Positions 46,472-54,886 of a stretch of DNA of 64,000 bases are shown piece by piece. How positions within the stretch are numbered: position 1 is the stretch's first letter; every line of letters starts with the position of its first letter. Source of the DNA: Candidatus Brachybacterium merdavium (GTDB lineage Bacteria > Actinomycetota > Actinomycetes > Actinomycetales > Dermabacteraceae); the NCBI GenBank assembly GCA_019118275.1, contig DWZH01000100.1, forward strand, positions 1-64,000, in the 5' to 3' direction. The notes below the pieces were generated by a model. That model made no database searches and was not told where the DNA came from. It saw nothing but the letters and a program-made list of their open reading frames with translations. Made by a program: the position numbers and the translations under genes.

Positions 46472-48192
46472 GTGTCGCCCCCGCCCCGCAGGAGCTGCGT
46501 GCCCGCGCCCTGGCCTGGAGCCAGGATGATCCCGATCCGCTGACCCGCTCCGCGCTGAGCTCACTCGTGGAGCAGGCCGACGCCGGTTCCGAGACCGCGG
46601 CCGCCGAGCTGGCCGACGCCTTCGCCGGTCACCTGGAGTTCGGCACCGCCGGGCTGCGAGGGCGGATGGGGGCCGGGCCCAACCGCATGAACCTCGCTGT
46701 GGTCTCCCGCGCCGCCCGGGGCCTGGCCGACTATCTGCTCAACACGCTCTCCCTCGCGGAACCGCTGGTCGTGATCGGTTTCGACGCCCGGAACGGTTCG
46801 CGGTCCTTCGCCGAGCGCTCCGCGGCGATCATGACCGCGGCCGGCTGCCGGGTGCAGCTGCTCGAGCAGCCCGGCCCCACGCCCCTGGTCGCCTTCGGGG
46901 TGCGCCAGCTGAGCGCCGATGCCGGCGTCGTCGTCACCGCCTCCCACAACCCGCCCGCGGACAACGGCTACAAGGTCTACCTGGGCGGGCGGGCGGTCGA
47001 GGCCGGCGGCCGGGGCGTGCAGATCGTCCCGCCCGCGGACGCCGGCATCGCCGAGTGCATCGCCGCCGTCGGGCCGATCCGCGAGCTCCCGGTCGCGGAC
47101 GCCGGCTGGACCTTCCTCGGCCCGGACCTGTCCGAGCAGTACCTCGAGGCGATCTGTGCGCTGCCCGACGCCGCGGGCCCCCGAAAGGTGCGGATCGTGC
47201 ACACCGCCCTGCACGGCGTGGGCACCGCGACGGCGCTGGAGGCACTGCACCGCACCGGCTTCACCGATGTGCACGTGGTCGCCGAGCAGGCCGAGCCCGA
47301 CCCCGACTTCCCCACCGTCGCCTTCCCGAACCCGGAGGAGCCCGGGGCGATCGACCTCGCGCTCGACCTGGCACGCACGGTCGAGGCCGATCTGGTGATC
47401 GCCAACGACCCCGATGCCGATCGCTGCTCGGCAGCCGTGGTCGACCCGCACCTGGGCCAGTGGCGGATGCTGAGCGGTGACGAGCTGGGGGTGCTGCTCG
47501 GGGACCACCTGATCCGCCGCCACGGGTACTCGGGGGTGATGGCCCGCTCGGTGGTCTCCAGCCGCTGGCTCGGGCACGTCGCCGACGCGGCGGGGCTGGA
47601 GAGCGCGACCACTCTGACCGGCTTCAAGTGGATCGCGCGCGCCGCCGGCATCGCCTACGGCTACGAGGAAGCCATCGGCTACTGCGTGCTGCCCGAGGTG
47701 GTGCGTGACAAGGACGGCCTCTCGGCCGCGCTGATGGTCGCCGAGATGGCGGCCGAGGCGAAGGCGGCGGGTACCACCCTGGTGGGCCGCCTGGACGAGC
47801 TCGCGCGCCGCGACGGCCTGCACGCCACCTCGCAGCTGTCGATCCGGGTGGAGGATCTGTCGCTGATCGACGAGATGATGCAGCGTCTGCGCCTGTCCCC
47901 GCCGACCGAGCTGATCGGTTCCCCGGTGACCTCCATGCAGGACCTCTCGCAGGGCTCGGTGGCCACCACCGGCCTGCCGCCCACGGATGGCGTCGCCCTG
48001 CTCTCGGCCGACGACACCCGCGTCGTGGTCCGCCCCTCGGGCACGGAGCCGAAGCTCAAGTGCTACCTGGAGGTGGTCGAGCACATTCCCGCCGGAGGTC
48101 CGCGGGGGGCGATGGCCGAGCTGCGCGAGCGCGCCGGCGAGCGCCTCGAGCAGCTGACCCAGGATCTGCGAGAGGCGCTGGGGCGGGCCTGA
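46468..48192 (+). CDS. pmmB: Phosphosugar mutase (phosphopentomutase/phosphomannomutase-like, PmmB)
   Basis: The protein has 574 residues, the length of PGM2/PmmB rather than the 450-residue ManB. The N-terminal 'LEFGTAGLRGRMGAGPNRMN' binds phosphate, 'VVTASHNPPADNGYKVY' has the catalytic phosphoserine, 'ANDPDADRCSAAV' binds the metal, 'GYEEAIGYCV' selects substrate, and 'VVRPSGTEPKLKCYLEV' is the C-terminal phosphate loop. Coupling to pnp and proximity to deoC and deoA suggest it converts ribose-1-P or deoxyribose-1-P to the 5-phosphate, as PGM2-type enzymes do, but hexose phosphates are also possible. Confidence 0.9.
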   Translation: MSVAPAPQELRARALAWSQDDPDPLTRSALSSLVEQADAGSETAAAELADAFAGHLEFGTAGLRGRMGAGPNRMNLAVVSRAARGLADYLLNTLSLAEPLVVIGFDARNGSRSFAERSAAIMTAAGCRVQLLEQPGPTPLVAFGVRQLSADAGVVVTASHNPPADNGYKVYLGGRAVEAGGRGVQIVPPADAGIAECIAAVGPIRELPVADAGWTFLGPDLSEQYLEAICALPDAAGPRKVRIVHTALHGVGTATALEALHRTGFTDVHVVAEQAEPDPDFPTVAFPNPEEPGAIDLALDLARTVEADLVIANDPDADRCSAAVVDPHLGQWRMLSGDELGVLLGDHLIRRHGYSGVMARSVVSSRWLGHVADAAGLESATTLTGFKWIARAAGIAYGYEEAIGYCVLPEVVRDKDGLSAALMVAEMAAEAKAAGTTLVGRLDELARRDGLHATSQLSIRVEDLSLIDEMMQRLRLSPPTELIGSPVTSMQDLSQGSVATTGLPPTDGVALLSADDTRVVVRPSGTEPKLKCYLEVVEHIPAGGPRGAMAELRERAGERLEQLTQDLREALGRA

Positions 48193-48229
48193 GCTCGGCC
48201 CGGCCCGGGGTCGACACTCGGCCCCGGGG

Positions 48230-48895
48230 TCAGTACCCGGTGCCGGTGCCGCCCTCGAGGATGGCCCTCGAGGAGGACAGACCCAGTCGCGAGGCACCGG
48301 CGGCGACCATCGCCTCGGCGGCCTCCCGGGTGCGGATGCCCCCGGAGGCCTTGACCCCCAGACGGTCGCCGACGGTGCGGCGCATCAGGGTCACCGCGTG
48401 CTCGCTGGCGCCGCCCGCGGGGTGGAAACCGGTGGAGGTCTTGACGAAGTCGGCGCCGGCCCGCTCGGCGGCCTGGCAGGCCCCGACGATCTGCTCATCG
48501 GTCAGGGCCGCGGACTCGATGATCACCTTGAGCACCACGGGGCTCGGGGCTGCCTCGCGCACGGCCCGGACCTCGGCCTCGGCGGCCTCGAGATCGCCCG
48601 AGCGGACCAGGCCCACGTTGATAACCATGTCGACCTCGTCGGCGCCGTTGGAGACCGACTCGGCGGCCTCGGCGGCCTTGATCGCCGAGGAGTGCTGGCC
48701 CGAGGGGAAACCGCAGACCGTCGCCACCTTGACGGTGGTCTCGACGGGCAGCATCGACGGGGAGAGGCACACGGAGTAGGTGCCCAGCTCCTCCGCCTCA
48801 CGCAGCAGTGCGGTGACGTCGGTCCGGGTGGATTCGGGTTTGAGGAGGGTGTGGTCGATGAGTGCGGCGAGCTGTGTGCGGTCGAGAGTCGTCAT
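48230..48895 (-). CDS. deoC: Deoxyribose-phosphate aldolase
   Basis: DeoC splits 2-deoxyribose-5-phosphate to acetaldehyde and glyceraldehyde-3-phosphate, the last step of deoxynucleoside catabolism. The protein has 221 residues. '[19 protein letters not shown]' begins it, '[16 protein letters not shown]' and '[17 protein letters not shown]' are mid-domain (Schiff-base region), and '[20 protein letters not shown]' has the second active-site Lys. The ORF track extends upstream to 49099; ATG at 48895 matches the family start. It is convergent with pmmB and divergent from the uridine kinase-like gene. Confidence 0.94.
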   Translation of the reverse strand: MTTLDRTQLAALIDHTLLKPESTRTDVTALLREAEELGTYSVCLSPSMLPVETTVKVATVCGFPSGQHSSAIKAAEAAESVSNGADEVDMVINVGLVRSGDLEAAEAEVRAVREAAPSPVVLKVIIESAALTDEQIVGACQAAERAGADFVKTSTGFHPAGGASEHAVTLMRRTVGDRLGVKASGGIRTREAAEAMVAAGASRLGLSSSRAILEGGTGTGY

Positions 48896-48940
48896 GTGGT
48901 GATCTTGGCAGACGGAGGCGGGCGGGCGCACCCGCCGGTC

Positions 48941-48946
48941 TAGAAT
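48941..48946 (+). promoter_or_regulatory. Putative leaderless -10 box (TAGAAT) for the uridine kinase-like gene
   Basis: TAGAAT is followed by 8 nt and GTG at 48955. The same TCTAGA core read on the minus strand gives TAGACC, a weaker box facing deoC. Confidence 0.45.
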
Positions 48947-48954
48947 CACCATCC

Positions 48955-50019
48955 GTGACTCCTCCTCCGCCTCGTCCCGTGCCCGCCCGGCGGATCGTCC
49001 TGATCGCCGGCCCGTCCGGCAGCGGGAAGGGGGAGATGGTGCGTCGCTCGGGGCTGCCGTTCGTCGCTCTCGACGAGTTCTACCGCGACGGCGATGCACC
49101 GGATCTGCCGAGCCGCTTCGGCATCACGGACTGGGACTCCCCCGCCTCCTGGGATGCCGGCGCGGCCCTGGAGGCCCTCACGGCGCTCGCCCATGACGGG
49201 ACCGCGCAGGTGCCGACCTACTCGATCTCGGCCTCGCGCCGCACCGGTATGCGCGTGGTCGACGCCGGCCAGGCCCCGCTGATCGTGGCCGAGGGCCTGT
49301 TCGCCTCCGAGCTGATCGCCCCTCTGGCCGCCGCCGGGCTGCTGGCCGACGCGATGGTCCTGCGCCGGCCCGTGCCGATCGTGTTCGCGCTGCGCCTGAT
49401 CCGCGATCTGCGCGAGTCCCGCAAGCCGCCGCTGACCCTGCTGCGACGCGGCGCGGGGCTGGCGCGCGATCAGCGGGAGGCGATCACCCGCTGGCGCAAT
49501 GCCGGAATGCGGCCGACGGGGATGCGGTCGGGGGTGCGCAGCCTGCGGCGGGACACGGCTCTCGCGCATGCCGAGGCGCGCATCCGCGCCCGCGGTCACC
49601 GCCCCGACGTCCTGGCGATCACGGCGGTCTCCTTCCTGCGCGAAGGGCCGCTGGGCACCGAGGTGCTGGCGGTGCGCAAGCGCGGCACCGGTTCGTACAT
49701 GCAGGTCGGCGGGAAGCTCGAACCCGGCGAGGCGGCGCTGCAGGCGGCGATCCGGGAGGTCGAGGAGGAGCTCGGGGTCCGGCTCGCTCCCGAGGATCTC
49801 GAGCTGCTGGGAGAGTTCGAGGCCGCCGCCGCGAACGAGCCGGACACACTGGTGCGCTCGACGGTGTTCGTCACCGACAGAGCTCTGCCCGACCCGCTCG
49901 TGGTGCGGGCGGAGCTGGCCGATCACCGCTGGTTCGGCCTCCGTGACCCCGGTGGCGGGACCCGGCTGGCACCGCTGATGACCCACCACATCCTGCCGGC
50001 GCTGCGCGCGCTCGCCTGA
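48955..50019 (+). CDS. Fusion of uridine kinase-like P-loop domain and Nudix hydrolase
   Basis: The protein has 354 residues. Residues 13-200 resemble actinobacterial uridine kinase: P-loop '[11 protein letters not shown]' (residues 18-28), '[11 protein letters not shown]' and '[15 protein letters not shown]'. Residues 225-354 are a Nudix domain. The Nudix box (residues 253-275) fits G-x5-E-x7-RE-U-x-EE-x-G-U exactly, with 'GKLEPGE' then 'REVEEELGV'. The start is GTG 48955, since the ORF-track start adds non-coding residues. It lies among nucleoside salvage genes, so the kinase may phosphorylate uridine or cytidine and the Nudix domain may clean up nucleotide derivatives, but substrates are inferred. 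The linker shows no stop or frame change. Confidence 0.85.
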   Translation: MTPPPPRPVPARRIVLIAGPSGSGKGEMVRRSGLPFVALDEFYRDGDAPDLPSRFGITDWDSPASWDAGAALEALTALAHDGTAQVPTYSISASRRTGMRVVDAGQAPLIVAEGLFASELIAPLAAAGLLADAMVLRRPVPIVFALRLIRDLRESRKPPLTLLRRGAGLARDQREAITRWRNAGMRPTGMRSGVRSLRRDTALAHAEARIRARGHRPDVLAITAVSFLREGPLGTEVLAVRKRGTGSYMQVGGKLEPGEAALQAAIREVEEELGVRLAPEDLELLGEFEAAAANEPDTLVRSTVFVTDRALPDPLVVRAELADHRWFGLRDPGGGTRLAPLMTHHILPALRALA

Positions 50020-50103
50020 CTGCAGGGCCGGTCCGGAAGACCCGTCCTGCCGGCCCGATCAGCATGCCGGCCCCGCCGGACCGACCAGCATGCGGTGTGC
50101 CGC

Positions 50104-50164
50104 CCCGCGCCGGGCGTTCCCGCGGGAACGCCACGGGCCGCTCCTGGGCAGGGCCCGGCGCGGG
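50104..50164. terminator. Nested palindromes between convergent genes
   Basis: An 11-bp perfect outer pair (50104-50114 with 50154-50164) encloses most of a perfect 20-bp palindrome GGCGTTCCCGCGGGAACGCC at 50113-50132. The whole sits between the Nudix-fusion stop (50019) and the deoA stop (50174) and could terminate both. Upstream, CCGATCAGCATGC/CCGACCAGCATGC is a short direct repeat. Confidence 0.5.
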
Positions 50165-50173
50165 ACGAGGTGG

Positions 50174-51511
50174 TCAGGCGATGCGGTCCAGCACGATCCG
50201 GCGCTCGGGCACCACGGTGCCCACAGCGGCGAGATCCCAGGCCCCGTCGATCGCCTGGGCCGCGCGGGCGATGCGCTCCGGGGTGTCGGTGTGCAGCCGT
50301 GCCAGGACGTCCCCGGCGCGGACCTGCTCGCCGATGTGGCGGGTGATCTCAACCCCGGCGGCGGCCTGGACGGCCTCCCCGGGCCGCGATCGTCCCGCAC
50401 CCAGGCGCCAGGCGGCCACACCCACCGCCATCGCATCCAGCCCGGTCACCACGCCATCGGACTCGGCGCGGACCTGCTCGACGTGCCGCGCCTCGGGCAG
50501 CGGGGCGTCGACGTCGCCGCCCTGGGCGGTGATCATGGCGCGCCAGGTGTCCATGGCGCGGCCGTCGGCGAGTGCCGCCTCGACGTCGGGATCGTCCACG
50601 CCGGATGCGGCCAGCATCTCGCGGGCCAGGGCACAGGTCAGCTCGACCACGTCGGCCGGTCCTCCCCCGGCGAGCACCTCGAGGGACTCGCGCACCTCGA
50701 GGGCGTTGCCGGCGGTACGGCCCAGCGGTGCGGACATGTCGGTGAGCAGAGCGACGGTGCGGACCCCGGCATCGGTGCCGAGGTCGACCATGGTGCGAGC
50801 CAGCTCCCGGGCGTCGGCCTCGGCCGTCATGAACGCTCCCGCGCCGGTCTTGACGTCCAGGGTCAGCGCCGCGGTGCCCTCGGCGATCTTCTTGGACATG
50901 ATCGAGCTGGCGATCAGGGGGATCGCCTCGACCACTCCGGTCACGTCCCGCAGGGCGTACAGCTTCTTGTCGGCCGGTGCCAGGCCCGAGCCGGCGGCGC
51001 AGATCACGGCACCCACCTCCTCGAGCTGGCGCATCATCTGCTCGTTGCTCAGATCGGCCCGCCAACCGGGGATCGCCTCGAGCTTGTCGAGGGTGCCACC
51101 GGTGTGGCCCAGTCCGCGGCCGGACAACTGCGGGACGGCCACGCCGAAGCTCGCGACCAGCGGGGCCAGCGGCAAGGTGATCTTGTCACCCACGCCGCCG
51201 GTGGAGTGCTTGTCGGTGGTGGTCCTGGAGAGGGCGGCGAAGTCCATCCGTTCGCCGCTGTCGATCATGGCGTGGGTCCAGCGGGAGATCTCACGGCGCC
51301 CCATGCCGCGCAGGAAGATGGCCATGGCGAGAGCGGACATCTGCTCCTCGGCGACGACGCCGCGGGTGTACGCGTCGATCACCCAGTCGATCTGCTCATC
51401 GGCCAGGGCGTGACCATCGCGCTTGGTGTGGATCACCTCGACCATGTCGAAGGGTTCCACCTCCGCGGCCTGCTCCACGGCGCTCTGCTGGTGTCCGGTG
51501 TCCTCAGTCAT
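50174..51511 (-). CDS. deoA: Thymidine phosphorylase
   Basis: DeoA cleaves thymidine or deoxyuridine with phosphate. The protein has 445 residues. The N-terminal helical domain has 'IHTKRDGHALADEQIDWVIDAY' and 'MSALAMAIFLRGM', the phosphate site is 'DKHSTGGVGDKITLPLAPLVAS', and 'SGRGLGHTGGTLDKLEAIPGW' and 'LALTLDVKTGAGAFM'-type segments follow. A C-terminal PYNP domain is present. It overlaps the upstream cdd gene by 8 bp, so the cytidine to uridine to uracil route is coexpressed. Confidence 0.95.
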   Translation of the reverse strand: MTEDTGHQQSAVEQAAEVEPFDMVEVIHTKRDGHALADEQIDWVIDAYTRGVVAEEQMSALAMAIFLRGMGRREISRWTHAMIDSGERMDFAALSRTTTDKHSTGGVGDKITLPLAPLVASFGVAVPQLSGRGLGHTGGTLDKLEAIPGWRADLSNEQMMRQLEEVGAVICAAGSGLAPADKKLYALRDVTGVVEAIPLIASSIMSKKIAEGTAALTLDVKTGAGAFMTAEADARELARTMVDLGTDAGVRTVALLTDMSAPLGRTAGNALEVRESLEVLAGGGPADVVELTCALAREMLAASGVDDPDVEAALADGRAMDTWRAMITAQGGDVDAPLPEARHVEQVRAESDGVVTGLDAMAVGVAAWRLGAGRSRPGEAVQAAAGVEITRHIGEQVRAGDVLARLHTDTPERIARAAQAIDGAWDLAAVGTVVPERRIVLDRIA

Positions 51512-51923
51512 CTCCGACGACCTCCTCGATGTCGTGGGCCCCGAAGGCCTGCGGCAGGATCTGTTCCAGGCTGCGCGGCCCCTGGGGGGTCAGGGCGGTG
51601 AACCCCTGGGCCGCGTGCTCGGCCAGCAGCTGGCGGCACCGCCCGCAGGGCATGATCACATCCCCCCTGCCGTTGACGCAGACGAAGGCGAGCAGATGCC
51701 CTCCCCCGCCGGCGGCGAGCTCGCTGACCAGCCCGCACTCGGCGCACAGGGTGGCGCCGTAGGCGGCGTTCTCGACGTTGCAGCCTCGCACCACCCGACC
51801 GTCGTCGACCAGGGCGGCAGCGCCCACGCGGTAGCGGGAGTAGGGCACGTAGGCCCGCCCCGCGATCTCACGGGCGACCTCGAGCAGATGGTCGAACGGT
51901 GCCTGGGTCTCGGGCCTGCTCAT
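51504..51923 (-). CDS. cdd: Cytidine deaminase
   Basis: This zinc enzyme deaminates cytidine and deoxycytidine. The protein has 139 residues, normal for the tetrameric form. 'GCNVENAAYGATLCAECGLVSEL' contains the Cys-Ala-Glu catalytic zinc site and 'MPCGRCRQLLAEHA' gives the two further zinc Cys. The start is ATG 51923. The permease gene ends 58 bp upstream; cdd may be cotranscribed with the nucleoside importer. Confidence 0.95.
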   Translation of the reverse strand: MSRPETQAPFDHLLEVAREIAGRAYVPYSRYRVGAAALVDDGRVVRGCNVENAAYGATLCAECGLVSELAAGGGGHLLAFVCVNGRGDVIMPCGRCRQLLAEHAAQGFTALTPQGPRSLEQILPQAFGAHDIEEVVGDD

Positions 51924-51980
51924 GTCTCCTCCTGCTCACGACGATCTTGATGGTTGCCGGTCACGGTACCGCGCCGGCCG

Positions 51981-53318
51981 TCACTGCTTGATGTACGGGG
52001 TGCCGTTGGCGGCAGGCACCCGGACCCGGCCGACCACACCGGCCACCGCCGCCAACGCGACGATGTAGGGCAGCATCAGCAGGAAGTCACCGGGAATGCT
52101 CACCCCGCCCGCAGCGGCGGTCATGGTGCCCAGACGCAGCTGCAGAGAATCCGCGAAGGCGAAGGTCAGCGCCGCCAGCAGGGCGCCGACCGGGTGGTAT
52201 CGGCCCAGGATCATCGCGGCCAGCGCGATGTACCCCTTCCCCGCCGACATCTCCTCCCCGAAGGCCACCCCGGTGCCGATGGTCAGCGTCGCACCGCCCA
52301 GACCAGCCACGGCCGATCCCAGCAGCACGTTCTTCCAGCGGGTCAGGTTCACGGCGATGCCGACGGTGTCGGCGGCCTTGGGGTGCTCACCGACAGCTCG
52401 CACGCGCAGCCCCCAGCGGGTGCGGAACAGGGCGATGGTCAGTCCCGCCACGATCACCCACATCAGGTAGACCAGGACGTTCTGCTCGAACAGCACCCGC
52501 CCCAGGACGGGGAGGTCGGCCAGGATCGGGATCCGCAGGGTGGGCAGGCGCAGCGGCGAGTTGAACGTGAGGGGGTTGTCCCGCATGACGGTGCCGAAGA
52601 AGAACGAGGTGACGCCGATGGCGAAGACGTTCAGCACCACACCGACGATGATCTGCTGAACGTGGTAGCCGACGGCGAACAGCGCCAGCAGCGCGCCCAT
52701 CACCAGAGCCATCACGGGAGCGGCCAGCAATCCCACCCAGGCGCTGCCGGCCATGGAGCCGACCAGCACCGCCCCGAAGGCGCCGAACAGCAACTGCCCC
52801 TCGATCGCGATGTTGATGACCCCGGACCGTTCGGACAGCACCCCGGACAGGGCCCCGAAGGCCAGGGGGACGGCGAGCACGATCGTGCTCTGCAGCAGCG
52901 TCGGGACGTCCAGGGCACGCTCGGAGATCACCCAGGTCATGAAGGACAGCACCCAGACCACTGCGAACAGGACCACCAGGAGGGCTCGCACCCGGGGCCG
53001 CACCCGGGCATGGCGGGACTGGAGCGCCCACAGGGCCGCGGCGATGGCCAGCGCGAGCACGGCCAGCACGATGGCGGCGGCCCGGGAGGGCACGGTCACG
53101 CTCTCGGGGACGATGCCCAGCGGGTTCAGGTCGCCCTCGCGGGCGAGGTGGAACGTCGACTCCACGCCGGGCAGGCCGCGCAGCCCGAAGAACAGCAGGG
53201 CGAGCAGGCCCAGCACGGTGGTGGCGACGGGCAGGTGCCACCAGGTGGAGGGTCGCTCGTCGACGACCTGCTTGATGATCTCGGAGTCGTCGGAGGCGAC
53301 GGTGAGGGTGGTGGTCAT
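51981..53318 (-). CDS. Nucleoside ABC importer, permease 2
   Basis: The 445-residue protein has about 10 membrane segments. 'SERSGVINIAIEGQLLFGAFGA' is the conserved loop of the sugar/nucleoside permease family, and 'ALAAMILGRYHPVGALLAALTFAFADSLQLRL' ends it. About 60 extra residues at the N-terminus precede the family core. The start overlaps the partner permease stop (ATGA). BmpA and the ATPase next door, and the salvage genes around it, point to nucleosides as substrate. Confidence 0.92.
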   Translation of the reverse strand: MTTTLTVASDDSEIIKQVVDERPSTWWHLPVATTVLGLLALLFFGLRGLPGVESTFHLAREGDLNPLGIVPESVTVPSRAAAIVLAVLALAIAAALWALQSRHARVRPRVRALLVVLFAVVWVLSFMTWVISERALDVPTLLQSTIVLAVPLAFGALSGVLSERSGVINIAIEGQLLFGAFGAVLVGSMAGSAWVGLLAAPVMALVMGALLALFAVGYHVQQIIVGVVLNVFAIGVTSFFFGTVMRDNPLTFNSPLRLPTLRIPILADLPVLGRVLFEQNVLVYLMWVIVAGLTIALFRTRWGLRVRAVGEHPKAADTVGIAVNLTRWKNVLLGSAVAGLGGATLTIGTGVAFGEEMSAGKGYIALAAMILGRYHPVGALLAALTFAFADSLQLRLGTMTAAAGGVSIPGDFLLMLPYIVALAAVAGVVGRVRVPAANGTPYIKQ

Positions 53319-54886
53319 CGCGGGTCCTCCTTCGGGTCGGTGCCGTCAGCGGGATCCTGGCTGGCCGGTGGGGACTGACCTCGGCCCGGATCGCCACCAG
53401 GCGGCGGGGCCCCGCGGTCGGGTGGATCGCCGGCCGATCGCTCATCGGCAAGCCCGGTGGCTGCTGCGTCGGCAGAGGAGGCCGTCGGCTCGGTGGCCGA
53501 CACTCCGCCGGCCGCCGAGTCCACGGTCGCGGCGGCCGCTTTCCGCCGCTGGGCGCGGCTGAGGCGGGCCTCGGCACCGGGCTGGTCGATGTGGCGCAGA
53601 CCGATCAGGGTGCGGACCAGCGGCGGCGCGGCGATGAACAGCACCACCAGGGCCTGGATCACCTGCACCAGGTCCAGCGGCACGCTCTGGCTGGTCTCCA
53701 TCAGCCGGCCCCCGGTGGACAGGCCGGCGAAGAGCAGACCGGCCAAGATGATGCCGAGGGGCCCGGACCGGCCCAGCAGGGCCACGGTGATCGCGTCGAA
53801 GCCGATCGAACCGGCCACGCCTTCGGTCAGGCGCTTCTCGGTGCCCAGCACGTGCACCGCTCCGGCCAGGCCCACCAGGGCCCCGGCGACGACGAGCACG
53901 GAGAAAGAGGCGCGGGCCGGGGAGATGCCGGCCACCCGCGCGGCGCGCGGGTTGGAGCCCACGGCCCGGAACTGGAAGCCCAGGGTCGAGCGGCTCATCA
54001 GCCACCACAGCAGCACGGCGGAGCCGGCGGCGATCACCAGTCCGGCATGCAGTCGGAACTGGGGGCCCAGCAGGACCGGCAGGGTCGCGGAGTCCGCGAT
54101 CGACGGGGAGGTGGGCTGGGACTGGTTGGCGCCGGTGAAGACCGTCGTCTTCAGCGCGAAGAACAGCAGATAGGTTGCGATCCAGTTCAGCATGATGGTG
54201 CTGATGACCTCATTGGCCCCGAAGCGGGCCTTGAGGAAGCCGGCGATACCGCCCCAGACCGCTCCGGCCAGGGTCCCGGCCAGCAGGGCCACCAGCAGGT
54301 GGATGCCGACCGGCAGGTCCCAGCTGAAGCCGATGTAGCCGGCTGCCATGGCCCCGACGATCAGCTGGCCGGTGCCACCGATGTTGAACAGACCCGCCCG
54401 GAAGCTGACGGCCATGCCGGCCGAAGCGATGATCAGCGGGGTCGCCACGGTCAGGGTCTCGGTGAGCGGTCGCAGGCCTGCTGCCAGGGCGGGCATCAGG
54501 ACGTAGGTGCCGCTGCCGCCGGAATCCCGGACCGCCTCGGCGGCGCGGGAGAAGCCGGCCCCGTCGAACACGGCACCGCGGAACATGGCGGTGTAGGCAC
54601 CGCTGATCGACTGCCAGACCGCGATCAAGGTGTCGGAGGGCTGGTCGAAGAAGTATCCGGCGGCTTCGCGCACCCCGGCGTCGGCGATCACGATCAGGAG
54701 CGAGCCGATCAGGAAGGCGAACACGAAGCTCATCACGACGACCAGCACGTTGCCGCGGATGATCTTGTGGACAGTGCGGTTCCAGCGGCTCTCGGTCGTG
54801 GTCGGCGGGGGCGGCGAGTCGGTGCCGCCCCCGCCCACCCCGGGGGCGGCACCCTGCGCGGTCGCGTCGACGGTCAGCGAGTTCAC
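53315..54886 (-). CDS. Nucleoside ABC importer, permease 1 (long low-complexity C-terminus)
   Basis: The protein has 523 residues. The membrane core (residues 40-420) has 'FNIGGTGQLIVGAMAAGYIGF', 'GANEVISTIMLNWIATYLLFF' and 'GSIGFDAITVALLGRSGPLGI', typical of BMP-linked permeases (YufP type). About 90 further residues are Ala/Pro/Gly/Asp-rich cytoplasmic tail without recognisable domain, longer than the usual family length. Start GTG at 54886 overlaps the ATPase stop (GTGA). It pairs with the second permease downstream as a heterodimer. Confidence 0.9.
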   Translation of the reverse strand: MNSLTVDATAQGAAPGVGGGGTDSPPPPTTTESRWNRTVHKIIRGNVLVVVMSFVFAFLIGSLLIVIADAGVREAAGYFFDQPSDTLIAVWQSISGAYTAMFRGAVFDGAGFSRAAEAVRDSGGSGTYVLMPALAAGLRPLTETLTVATPLIIASAGMAVSFRAGLFNIGGTGQLIVGAMAAGYIGFSWDLPVGIHLLVALLAGTLAGAVWGGIAGFLKARFGANEVISTIMLNWIATYLLFFALKTTVFTGANQSQPTSPSIADSATLPVLLGPQFRLHAGLVIAAGSAVLLWWLMSRSTLGFQFRAVGSNPRAARVAGISPARASFSVLVVAGALVGLAGAVHVLGTEKRLTEGVAGSIGFDAITVALLGRSGPLGIILAGLLFAGLSTGGRLMETSQSVPLDLVQVIQALVVLFIAAPPLVRTLIGLRHIDQPGAEARLSRAQRRKAAAATVDSAAGGVSATEPTASSADAAATGLADERSAGDPPDRGAPPPGGDPGRGQSPPASQDPADGTDPKEDPR

